Positions 5,904 to 13,090 of a stretch of DNA of 13,090 nt are shown piece by piece. The notes under the pieces are model-generated. The model was given only the letters and a program-made list of their open reading frames with translations, ran no database searches and had not been told where the DNA came from. Each line of letters begins with the position of its first letter. Within the stretch, counting starts at the first letter, position 1. The stretch is from Gammaproteobacteria bacterium CG22_combo_CG10-13_8_21_14_all_40_8. GTDB lineage: Bacteria; Pseudomonadota; Gammaproteobacteria; Enterobacterales; GCA-002770795. The position numbers were made by a program, and so were the translations under genes. Where the stretch lies: contig PCTP01000049.1 in assembly GCA_002770795.1 (NCBI GenBank), positions 1-13,090 on the forward strand. The letters are read 5' to 3'.

Positions 5904-7508
5904 ATGTCAGACATCAAACAATGGGATGTTGAAGATCCTAAATTTTGGGAATCTGAAGGAAAGAAGATTGCCAATCGCAATCTCTGGATCTCTATTCCCA
6001 GCTTATTTTGTGGTTTTGCCATCTGGTTGTATTGGGGCATTATCACCGTACAAATGTTGAACTTGGGTTTTCCCTTTGCTAAATCTGAACTGTTTACCCT
6101 GATGGCGATTTCCGGTTTAACCGGTGCGACTCTGCGTATTCCCAGTAGTTTTTTTATCCGTTTATGCGGCGGTCGAAATACTATCGTGTTCACCACGGCA
6201 CTGTTAATGCTACCGGCAATCGGTACCGGCATTGCCTTGCAAGACATCAATACCCCGCTCTGGGTATTTCAGGGGCTGGCGCTGTTATCTGGTTTTGGTG
6301 GGGGTAATTTTGCCTCTTCTATGTCTAATATCAGTTTTTTCTTTCCTAAAAAACAACAAGGTTTAGCCTTAGGATTAAATGCCGGCTTAGGTAATTTTGG
6401 TGTCACCAGCATGCAAATATTAGTGCCACTGGTGATGACTTTTGGTTTATTTGGCGGTGAGCCAATGGAACTGGTGGTCTCATCGGGTACTTTGATCGGC
6501 AAGATCCCGGTCGGCACAGAGACCTGGATCCATAATGCGGGTTATGTCTGGTTATTGTTTTTAATACCTCTGGCAATAGTGGGTTGGGTTGGTATGAACA
6601 ATATCAAAGACTCGCATGTGACGCCTGATTTGCCCAATCCAATCGTTTCTTTTGGCATTATCTCGGTAATGTTGTTGATTGGTTTTGCTACCGCCATCGC
6701 AGGTTTATGGTTTATTTTGCCAGAGTCGGCACACGGATCGGGATTTGATGTACCCAAAGAAATGGTTTTAATCGGTGTGGTTGGCGCCACGGTCATGTTG
6801 TTGAAATTTTTGCCAGGACAAATTCGCACCAACCTCGAACGCCAGTACAAAATTTTTAGTAATCCACACACCTGGGTCATGAGTATCATCTATACCATGA
6901 CCTTTGGCTCCTTCATTGGTTTTGCGGCCGCATTTCCATTGTCTATTAAAATCATCTTTGGTTATCAGCATATTTTAGTGGATGGGGTAATGACCCACGA
7001 TACCATGAATGCAAGCGCTCCAAGCGCCTTAATGTATGCCTGGATGGGCGCTTTTATCGGCGCGTTAATTCGTCCAGTCGGTGGCTGGATAGCCGATAAA
7101 TTAGGCGGTGCCAGAGTGACTCAGTATTGTTCCATGGCGATGGTAGTCAGTGCATTAGGCGTTGCTTATTACATGAAGGCAGCCTACGCTTCAGCGACAC
7201 CACAAGATTATTTTGTTGAGTTTTTAGTGTTTTTTTTAGTGTTATTTGCGGCCACCGGCATTGGCAATGGTTCAACCTTTCGCACCATTTCCATGGTTTT
7301 CAACAAAGAACAGGCTGGACCCGTTTTAGGTTGGACTTCTGCCATTGCCGCCTACGGTGCCTTTTACATTCCTATTGTGCTAGGTGAGCAAATTAAACTG
7401 ACCACCCCAGAAAATGCGTTGATAGGCTTTGCCATATTTTACGCGGTATGTATCGGCATTAACTGGTGGTTCTACTTAAGAAAAGGCGCTGAGTTTCATA
7501 ACCCATAA
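5904..7508 (+). CDS. narK2: NarK2-type nitrate/nitrite MFS transporter
   Basis: This is a 534-residue inner-membrane transporter of the NarK/NasA family, with about 12 predicted helices. R78 (ATLRIPSS) and R390 (LIRPVGGW) match the substrate arginines of E. coli NarK (R89 and R305). Nitrate-signature motifs are LGLNAGLGNFG (~156-166) and GIGNGSTFRT (~452-461). Compared with E. coli NarK it has longer loops, including one at ~180-210 and one after R308. It shares the general fold with NarK1 upstream but lacks the hemerythrin tail and the helix 9-10 insertion. Shine-Dalgarno GGAG (5894-5897) sets the ATG. It is the first gene after the FNR and NarL sites and precedes narG by 147 nt in the same direction. 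It probably supplies nitrate and exports nitrite for the reductase. Whether it is an antiporter or a symporter is not visible. Confidence 0.94.
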   Translation: MSDIKQWDVEDPKFWESEGKKIANRNLWISIPSLFCGFAIWLYWGIITVQMLNLGFPFAKSELFTLMAISGLTGATLRIPSSFFIRLCGGRNTIVFTTALLMLPAIGTGIALQDINTPLWVFQGLALLSGFGGGNFASSMSNISFFFPKKQQGLALGLNAGLGNFGVTSMQILVPLVMTFGLFGGEPMELVVSSGTLIGKIPVGTETWIHNAGYVWLLFLIPLAIVGWVGMNNIKDSHVTPDLPNPIVSFGIISVMLLIGFATAIAGLWFILPESAHGSGFDVPKEMVLIGVVGATVMLLKFLPGQIRTNLERQYKIFSNPHTWVMSIIYTMTFGSFIGFAAAFPLSIKIIFGYQHILVDGVMTHDTMNASAPSALMYAWMGAFIGALIRPVGGWIADKLGGARVTQYCSMAMVVSALGVAYYMKAAYASATPQDYFVEFLVFFLVLFAATGIGNGSTFRTISMVFNKEQAGPVLGWTSAIAAYGAFYIPIVLGEQIKLTTPENALIGFAIFYAVCIGINWWFYLRKGAEFHNP

Positions 7509-7520
7509 AAACCTTATTCA

Positions 7521-7548
7521 AGCAAAGATGACGTTTATCACCTTTGCT
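7521..7548 (+). terminator. Hairpin after narK2, possible attenuator
   Basis: AGCAAAGATGA (7521-7531) pairs with TCACCTTTGCT (7538-7548) at 10 of 11 positions around a 6-nt loop. TAATTTTAG follows, a weak U-tract. It could partly terminate transcription so that narK2 and narG are expressed unequally, or act as an mRNA 3' stabiliser. No FNR box or NarL heptamer is seen between it and narG, so narG most likely depends on read-through from the narK2 promoter. Confidence 0.45.
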
Positions 7549-7564
7549 AATTTTAGAAATTTAT

Positions 7565-7588
7565 TGTGTGGTTGATTGTGTGGTTGAT
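7565..7588. repeat. Perfect 12-nt tandem duplication
   Basis: TGTGTGGTTGAT occurs twice head to tail at 7565-7576 and 7577-7588, in the spacer between narK2 and narG. Each unit ends in TTGAT, the left half of an FNR site, but no ATCAA right half follows at the correct spacing. The duplication may be recent slippage; a regulatory role is not supported. Confidence 0.75.
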
Positions 7589-7655
7589 TTTTTAAATATT
7601 ATTTGATAACCGACTATTGTTAAACAGTTGGCTAATCAGTTAACGGAGAAAACGA

Positions 7656-10600
7656 ATGAGTCACTTTTTAGATAGGTTGCAGTTTTTTAAGAAGAAAACT
7701 GGCGAATTCTCTGACGGACATGGTGAAACTACCAATGAAAGTCGTGAATGGGAAAACAGCTACCGCCAACGCTGGCAGCATGACAAGATTGTGCGTTCGA
7801 CTCACGGAGTCAACTGTACCGGCTCTTGTTCATGGAAAATTTATGTTAAAAATGGTTTGGTTACCTGGGAAACTCAGCAAACCGATTATCCTCGAACCCG
7901 TCCTGACTTACCTAATCACGAACCTCGCGGTTGCCCGCGTGGTGCCAGTTATTCCTGGTATTTGTATAGTGCCAACCGTTTAAAATATCCCAAAATTCGC
8001 AAACCTTTGATAAAGCTGTGGCGTGAAGCGCGTGCCACCATGAAACCTGTCGATGCTTGGGCTTCGATTGTTGAAAACAAGGAAAAAGCCGATTCTTATA
8101 AATCAAAACGCGGTTTAGGTGGCTTTGTGCGATCTTCTTGGGACGAAGCGAATGAAATGATTGCTGCGGCTAATGTTTATACCGCTAAAATTTATGGTCC
8201 CGACAGAGTCATCGGCTTCTCCCCTATTCCGGCGATGAGTATGGTTTCTTATGCGGCTGGTTCTCGTTATCTTTCATTGATTGGTGGGGTCTGTTTAAGT
8301 TTTTATGACTGGTACTGCGACTTACCACCATCATCACCCCAGGTGTGGGGCGAGCAAACCGACGTGCCCGAATCGGCTGACTGGTATAACTCCAACTATA
8401 TTATTGCCTGGGGTTCTAATGTGCCGCAAACTCGTACACCCGATGCGCATTTTTTCACCGAAGTCAGATACAAAGGCGCCAAAACCGTTTCGATTACTCC
8501 GGATTACGCCGAAGTATCCAAATTAACCGATGAATGGTTAAATCCAAAGCAAGGGACAGATGCGGCATTAGCTATGGCGTTTGGTCATGTTATTCTACGT
8601 GAATTCCATTTAGACAAACCCAGTGAATATTTCACCGAATATGTGCGTACCACCAGCGATTTACCGATGTTGGTTGTACTGGAAAAACATGACGACGGCT
8701 CGTCTAAGGCTAATGGCTCCTTAAAATCAACCCGTTTCTTACGCGCTTCAGACTTGACGGATAATTTAGGCCAGGAAAATAATCCTGACTGGAAAACAAT
8801 CGCGATTGATGAAAATACTAATGAAATGGTTTCTCCGACCGGATCAATTGGCTATCGTTGGGGTGAAAAAGGCAAGTGGAATATTAAAGCCCGTGAAGGT
8901 AAAAATGGTGCTGATACCAAATTACAATTATCACTAATAGGTAATGACGATGAACCAGGAACAGTTTCACCAGTAGCTTTCCCCAATTTTTGTGCCGATG
9001 AAAGTAACAAACATTGGAATGCTTCTGGTGGTGATGATATTTTAGTCAGAAACGTACCAACAAAAACAATAAAGGGTGCCAACGGCGCAGATCTGATTGT
9101 TGCAACGGTTTATGACCTGATGATGGCCAACTATGGCCTCGATCGTGGTTTGGGCGGTGAAAACGTGGCGAAAAGTTATGACGATATCACCCCCGGAACG
9201 CCAGCTTGGCAAGAAAAAATTACCGGTTTAGACCGCAAAAAAGTCATCAGGATCGCCCGCGAATTTGCGGATACCGCGCACAAAACTAATGGTAAAGCCA
9301 TGATCATAGTCGGCGCCGCCATGAATCACTGGTATCACATGGATATGAATTACCGTGGCCTTATCAATATGTTGATGATGTGCGGCTGTATCGGTCAGTC
9401 TGGCGGTGGTTGGGCGCATTATGTTGGCCAGGAAAAATTGCGTCCACAAACCGGCTGGTTGCCATTAGCCTTCGGTCTGGACTGGTCGCGCCCGCCTCGT
9501 CAGATGAATGGGACTTCCTTTTTCTATAATCACTCTTCTCAATGGCGCCATGAAAAAGTCAGTATTCATGAGGTTTTGTCGCCATTAGCCAACAAAGAGG
9601 AATTTTCTGAGCATATGCTTGATTATAATATCAAAGCAGAACGTATGGGGTGGTTGCCATCGGCTCCGCAACTTAATCGTAATCCATTACAAATAACTCG
9701 TGATGCGGCGGCAGCGGGTATGCCTGCAAAAGACTATGTGGTGCAGGAGTTAAAAAATGGCAATTTGAAGTTTGCCTGTGAAGCACCAGATGCGCCAGAA
9801 AACTTCCCGCGTAATTTATTTGTGTGGCGTTCAAACTTACTCGGCTCATCCGGTAAAGGTCATGAATATATGCTCAAATATTTATTGGGCGCAAAAAACG
9901 GGGTAATGAATGACGATTTAGGTCAACGCGGTGGCTTTAAACCAGAAGAAGCCGAATGGGTTGATGAAGGGGCCACCGGTAAACTGGATTTAGTCACTAC
10001 CCTGGATTTCAGGATGTCATCCACCTGTATGTATTCAGATATTATTTTACCGACCGCCTGTTGGTATGAAAAAGATGATTTGAATACTTCGGATATGCAT
10101 CCTTTTATTCATCCACTATCCACTGCTGTCGATCCAGCCTGGGAAGCCAAATCAGACTGGGATATTTATAAAGGTATCGCCAAAAAATTCTCAGAAATGT
10201 CTGTTGGCGAGTTAGGGATTGAGCAAGATCTGGTGACTATTCCTATGCTGCATGATACTGCTGGTGAGCTTGCGCAACCCTTTGATGTCAAAGACTGGAA
10301 AAAAGGTGAGTGTGATTTAATTCCAGGTTTAACTGCGCCAAACATGGTGGTGGTGGAACGTGATTATCCCAATACCTACAAGAAATTTACCTCAGTTGGT
10401 CCGCTGCTCGAAAAATTGGGTAATGGCGGCAAAGGTATTAACTGGAATACCGATGATGAAGTGAAATTATTGGGCGACTTAAATCACCGCAGTACCGACG
10501 AGGGGATCAGTGAAGGTCGCCCAATTATTGAAACAGCGATTGATGCCTGTGAAATGATTTTAACTTTAGCGCCGGAAACCAATGGGAATGTGGCCGTTAA

Positions 10601-11468
10601 GGCATGGGAAGCAATCGGTGAGTTTACCGGACTCGATCACACCCATCTGGCCAAACCCAAACATGATGAAAAAATTCGTTTCCGTGATGTTCAGGCGCAA
10701 CCTCGAAAAATTATTTCTTCGCCTACCTGGTCTGGACTTGAAGATGAGCATGTCAGTTATAATGCCGGTTATACCAATGTGCATGAATATATTCCCTGGA
10801 GAACCATTACTGGTCGTCAACAGTTCTATCAGGATCACCAGTGGATGCAGGCTTTTGGTGAGCAATTTGTTTCTTACCGTCCACCCATTGATACAAAAAC
10901 TGTCGATATGATCAAAGATTCCAAGAGTAACGGTAATAAAGAAATATTACTTAACTGGATCACGCCTCATCAAAAATGGGGTATTCATAGCACTTATTCC
11001 GATAATTTGCTGATGCTGACACTGTCCCGTGGTGGTCCAATTATCTGGTTAAGTGAAACCGATGCTAAAGAAGCCGGCATTGAAGATAACGACTGGGTTG
11101 AAGTGTTCAATGCGAATGGCGCGCTCGCCTGTCGTGCGGTGGTATCGCAACGAGTTAAGCAAGGCATGGTGATGATGTATCACGCCCAGGAGAGAATAGT
11201 CAATGTGCCTGGTAGTGAAATGACGGGTACTCGTGGTGGTCATCATAACTCGGTAACCCGCATTGTCATGAAACCCACGCACATGATTGGTGGTTACGCA
11301 CAACAGTCCTGGGGGTTCAATTATTACGGCACGGTCGGTTGTAACCGTGATGAAATGGTGGTGGTCAGAAAAATGAACAACGTTAACTGGTTAGACGGTT
11401 CTGATAGCGACAAGTCTCTAAATGACAGCCTACCACGCGCATTGCCCGCCAACCCTGATCAAGCTTAA
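7656..11468 (+). CDS. narG: Respiratory nitrate reductase alpha subunit NarG
   Basis: This 1270-residue catalytic subunit reduces nitrate to nitrite in the cytoplasm at a Mo-bisMGD centre. The length is close to the E. coli protein (1247). The N-terminus MSHFLDRLQFFKKK is the usual vestigial twin-arginine-like leader. FS0 [4Fe-4S] ligands are H50, C54, C58 and C93 (THGVNCTGSC and RGCPRG). D222 in YDWYCDLPP corresponds to the Mo-ligating aspartate. Other near-identical blocks include GFVRSSW, WGSNVPQTRTPDAHFFTEVR, NHWYHMDMNYRGL, LGSSGKGHE, LKYLLG and TPHQKWGIHSTYSDNLLM. The C-terminal tail after WLDG is longer than in E. coli. Shine-Dalgarno GGAG is at 7645-7648, 7 nt before ATG. It forms the NarGHI complex with NarH and the membrane cytochrome NarI, which lies beyond the window. 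No frameshift or missing cofactor residue was seen. Confidence 0.98.
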   Translation: MSHFLDRLQFFKKKTGEFSDGHGETTNESREWENSYRQRWQHDKIVRSTHGVNCTGSCSWKIYVKNGLVTWETQQTDYPRTRPDLPNHEPRGCPRGASYSWYLYSANRLKYPKIRKPLIKLWREARATMKPVDAWASIVENKEKADSYKSKRGLGGFVRSSWDEANEMIAAANVYTAKIYGPDRVIGFSPIPAMSMVSYAAGSRYLSLIGGVCLSFYDWYCDLPPSSPQVWGEQTDVPESADWYNSNYIIAWGSNVPQTRTPDAHFFTEVRYKGAKTVSITPDYAEVSKLTDEWLNPKQGTDAALAMAFGHVILREFHLDKPSEYFTEYVRTTSDLPMLVVLEKHDDGSSKANGSLKSTRFLRASDLTDNLGQENNPDWKTIAIDENTNEMVSPTGSIGYRWGEKGKWNIKAREGKNGADTKLQLSLIGNDDEPGTVSPVAFPNFCADESNKHWNASGGDDILVRNVPTKTIKGANGADLIVATVYDLMMANYGLDRGLGGENVAKSYDDITPGTPAWQEKITGLDRKKVIRIAREFADTAHKTNGKAMIIVGAAMNHWYHMDMNYRGLINMLMMCGCIGQSGGGWAHYVGQEKLRPQTGWLPLAFGLDWSRPPRQMNGTSFFYNHSSQWRHEKVSIHEVLSPLANKEEFSEHMLDYNIKAERMGWLPSAPQLNRNPLQITRDAAAAGMPAKDYVVQELKNGNLKFACEAPDAPENFPRNLFVWRSNLLGSSGKGHEYMLKYLLGAKNGVMNDDLGQRGGFKPEEAEWVDEGATGKLDLVTTLDFRMSSTCMYSDIILPTACWYEKDDLNTSDMHPFIHPLSTAVDPAWEAKSDWDIYKGIAKKFSEMSVGELGIEQDLVTIPMLHDTAGELAQPFDVKDWKKGECDLIPGLTAPNMVVVERDYPNTYKKFTSVGPLLEKLGNGGKGINWNTDDEVKLLGDLNHRSTDEGISEGRPIIETAIDACEMILTLAPETNGNVAVKAWEAIGEFTGLDHTHLAKPKHDEKIRFRDVQAQPRKIISSPTWSGLEDEHVSYNAGYTNVHEYIPWRTITGRQQFYQDHQWMQAFGEQFVSYRPPIDTKTVDMIKDSKSNGNKEILLNWITPHQKWGIHSTYSDNLLMLTLSRGGPIIWLSETDAKEAGIEDNDWVEVFNANGALACRAVVSQRVKQGMVMMYHAQERIVNVPGSEMTGTRGGHHNSVTRIVMKPTHMIGGYAQQSWGFNYYGTVGCNRDEMVVVRKMNNVNWLDGSDSDKSLNDSLPRALPANPDQA

Positions 11469-11472
11469 GGAG
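11467..11472 (+). promoter_or_regulatory. narH ribosome binding site overlapping narG stop
   Basis: AAGGAG at 11467-11472 overlaps the narG TAA (11466-11468) and lies 6 nt before ATG at 11479. It fixes the narH start there and rejects an in-frame upstream ATG at 11422 inside narG. The overlap suggests translational coupling. Confidence 0.85.
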
Positions 11473-11478
11473 CAGAAC

Positions 11479-13017
11479 ATGAAAATACGTTCTCAAATTG
11501 GTATGGTACTTAACCTTGATAAATGTATCGGTTGCCACACCTGTTCAATTACTTGTAAAAATGTTTGGACATCCCGTGAAGGGGTCGAGTACGCTTGGTT
11601 CAACAATGTTGAAACTAAACCAGGCATTGGTTATCCCAAAGAGTGGGAAAATCAGGATAAATGGAAAGGGGGTTGGGAAAGAAAATCCAATGGCGATATC
11701 CAGCCTCGCATCGGTGGAAAGTTCAGAGTGTTAGCTAATATTTTTGCTAACCCTGATCTGCCTGAAATTGATGATTATTACGAGCCATTTGATTACGATT
11801 ATCAACATTTACATACCGCGCCAGAAGTGGCTCATCAACCGACCGCGCGGCCACGTTCCCTGATTACTGGCAAACGTATGGAGAAAATCGTCTGGGGGCC
11901 AAACTGGGAAGAGTTGCTTGGCACTGAGTTTGAAAAACGCAGCAAAGATCGCAATTTTGATAATATGCAAAAAGCAATGTACGGCGAATTTGAAAATACT
12001 TTTATGATGTATTTGCCTCGCTTGTGTGAACACTGTTTAAATCCAGCTTGCGCTGCGGCCTGTCCTTCTGGCGCCATTTACAAGCGTGAAGAAGACGGCA
12101 TTGTATTGATTGATCAGGATAAATGTCGCGGCTGGCGTATGTGTATCAGCGGTTGCCCTTATAAGAAAATCTATTTTAACTGGAAGTCGGGAAAATCAGA
12201 AAAATGTATTTTCTGTTATCCACGAATTGAAGCCGGTATGCCGACTGTTTGTGCTGAAACCTGTGTTGGTCGGATCCGTTATCTGGGGGTGCTTTTGTAT
12301 GATGCCGACAAGATCAAAGAAGTGGCCTCAACCACTTCCGATGTTGATCTCTATGAAAAGCAATTAGAAATATTCCTTGATCCATTTGATCCTTTGGTGA
12401 TTGCCCAGGCGAAAAAAGATGGCATTATGGATAGCGTGATCGAAGCAGCGCAAAAATCACCCGTCTACAAGATGGCTGTGGATTGGAAACTGGCGCTGCC
12501 ATTGCACCCTGAGTATCGCACTTTGCCAATGGTCTGGTATGTGCCATCACTAAGTCCAATTCAGAGTGCTGTCGATGCCGGTACATTGGGAATGGCTGGG
12601 GTTATTCCCGATATTAAATCATTACGAATTCCACTTAAGTATTTGGCTAATTTGTTAACAGCCGGTGATGAAAAACCCATTATCCGCGCGTTAGAAAGAT
12701 TGCTGGCGATGCGTGCATACAAGCGAGCCCAAAACGTCGAAGGCGTTGAGGATTTAGCCGTACTGCAACAGGTTGGACTCACTAAAAAACAGGTGGATGA
12801 AATGTATCGTTATCTGGCGATTGCTAATTACGAAGATCGTTTTGTGATCCCAACTGGGCACCGTGAAATGAACGTACCGCAAGCATTTGGCGAAAAAAGT
12901 GGCTGTGGCTTCACTTTTGGCAATGGCTGTAGTACTGGAAATAGCGATGTCAATATGTTTGGCGCCAAAAAAATCGCTCGTCGTGATGTGATTAAAACCT
13001 TTAAGGTAGGAAATTGA
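11479..13017 (+). CDS. narH: Respiratory nitrate reductase beta subunit NarH
   Basis: This 512-residue iron-sulfur subunit passes electrons from NarI hemes to NarG. It starts MKIRSQIGMVLNLDKCIGC, as in E. coli. Four cysteine groups are visible: C16, C19, C22, C26; C183, C186, C191, C195; C216, C222, C226, with W219 replacing a cysteine; and C243, C246, C258, C262. The tryptophan substitution is the family hallmark of the [3Fe-4S] cluster, so three [4Fe-4S] and one [3Fe-4S] are expected. The long insertion between the first two groups and the C-terminal section MYRYLAIANYEDRFV are also standard. The end (GCGFTFGNGC and onward) diverges from E. coli but keeps GCGFTFG-GC. The gene follows narG by 10 nt and precedes narJ by 2 nt. 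Confidence 0.98.
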   Translation: MKIRSQIGMVLNLDKCIGCHTCSITCKNVWTSREGVEYAWFNNVETKPGIGYPKEWENQDKWKGGWERKSNGDIQPRIGGKFRVLANIFANPDLPEIDDYYEPFDYDYQHLHTAPEVAHQPTARPRSLITGKRMEKIVWGPNWEELLGTEFEKRSKDRNFDNMQKAMYGEFENTFMMYLPRLCEHCLNPACAAACPSGAIYKREEDGIVLIDQDKCRGWRMCISGCPYKKIYFNWKSGKSEKCIFCYPRIEAGMPTVCAETCVGRIRYLGVLLYDADKIKEVASTTSDVDLYEKQLEIFLDPFDPLVIAQAKKDGIMDSVIEAAQKSPVYKMAVDWKLALPLHPEYRTLPMVWYVPSLSPIQSAVDAGTLGMAGVIPDIKSLRIPLKYLANLLTAGDEKPIIRALERLLAMRAYKRAQNVEGVEDLAVLQQVGLTKKQVDEMYRYLAIANYEDRFVIPTGHREMNVPQAFGEKSGCGFTFGNGCSTGNSDVNMFGAKKIARRDVIKTFKVGN

Positions 13018-13019
13018 TC

Positions 13020-13090
13020 ATGAATGACTCTCATGTAAGCGACCCTAAGATCATGATCCTCAAGGTAATCTCACGATTACTCGATTATCC
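13020..13090 (+). CDS. narJ: NarJ nitrate reductase chaperone, 5' part only
   Basis: ATG at 13020 is 2 nt after the narH stop, with TAGG at 13007-13010 as a plausible ribosome site. Only 23 codons plus two bases fall in the window. Residues 12-23, MILKVISRLLDYP, match the conserved start of NarJ (E. coli: IELVIVSRLLEYP). NarJ is a dedicated cytoplasmic chaperone needed to insert the Mo cofactor and Fe-S cluster into NarG and for membrane anchoring of NarGH. A second ATG at 13053 would start nearer the conserved block, but it has no visible ribosome site. Position after narH supports the call strongly. Confidence 0.88.
   Translation, partial: MNDSHVSDPKIMILKVISRLLDY

Noticed and set aside
7572..7600. 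FNR site before narG in the TTGAT-containing tandem repeat
   Set aside because: Each TTGAT lacks an ATCAA partner 4 bp downstream.
10582..10911. 109-codon alternative frame inside narG
   Set aside because: It is fully contained within the strongly conserved NarG frame and has no plausible ribosome site or recognisable motifs.
11422..11478. N-terminal extension of NarH from an upstream ATG
   Set aside because: The extension overlaps the end of narG, has no homology to NarH, and a strong AAGGAG precedes the ATG at 11479.

Overview
This window is a respiratory nitrate reduction locus, almost certainly from a gammaproteobacterium. NarG and NarH align nearly end to end with the E. coli proteins, and a NarX/NarL-type two-component system sits beside them, an arrangement typical of gammaproteobacteria. 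The DNA is fairly AT-rich between genes and in the regulatory genes. I cannot name a genus from the sequence. Gene content resembles narXL-narK1K2GHJI loci of denitrifying pseudomonads and marine methylotrophs, but the order differs.

Layout. Positions 1-490 are accessory DNA without an intact gene: a long inverted repeat, short direct and inverted repeats, and the last ~66 codons of an IS630-family transposase. From 546 an FNR-type promoter leads into narK1 (630-2537), a NarK-type transporter fused at its C-terminus to a complete hemerythrin domain. Converging on it from the other strand is a three-gene unit, narX -> narL -> a small uncharacterised protein with a C-x3-C-x2-C motif (5489 down to 2621). 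Between narX and the next rightward gene is a 414-bp divergent control region (5490-5903). It carries two in-phase NarL heptamers, a 7-2-7 NarL/NarP-type site and an FNR box. Rightward from there run narK2 (5904-7508), narG (7656-11468), narH (11479-13017) and the start of narJ (13020 to the window edge). narI is expected beyond the edge.

How it works together. NarX senses nitrate or nitrite in the periplasm and phosphorylates NarL. NarL, with the oxygen sensor FNR, should control narK1, narK2GHJ(I) and probably narXL itself. NarK2 and NarK1 move nitrate and nitrite across the inner membrane. NarG (Mo-bisMGD and FS0) and NarH (four Fe-S clusters) form the cytoplasmic part of the quinol-oxidising nitrate reductase, and NarJ is its assembly chaperone. 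The unusual points are the oxygen- or NO-binding-type di-iron domain attached to a nitrate transporter, the conserved-cysteine small protein cotranscribed with the sensor genes, and the separation of narK1 from narK2 by the narXL unit.
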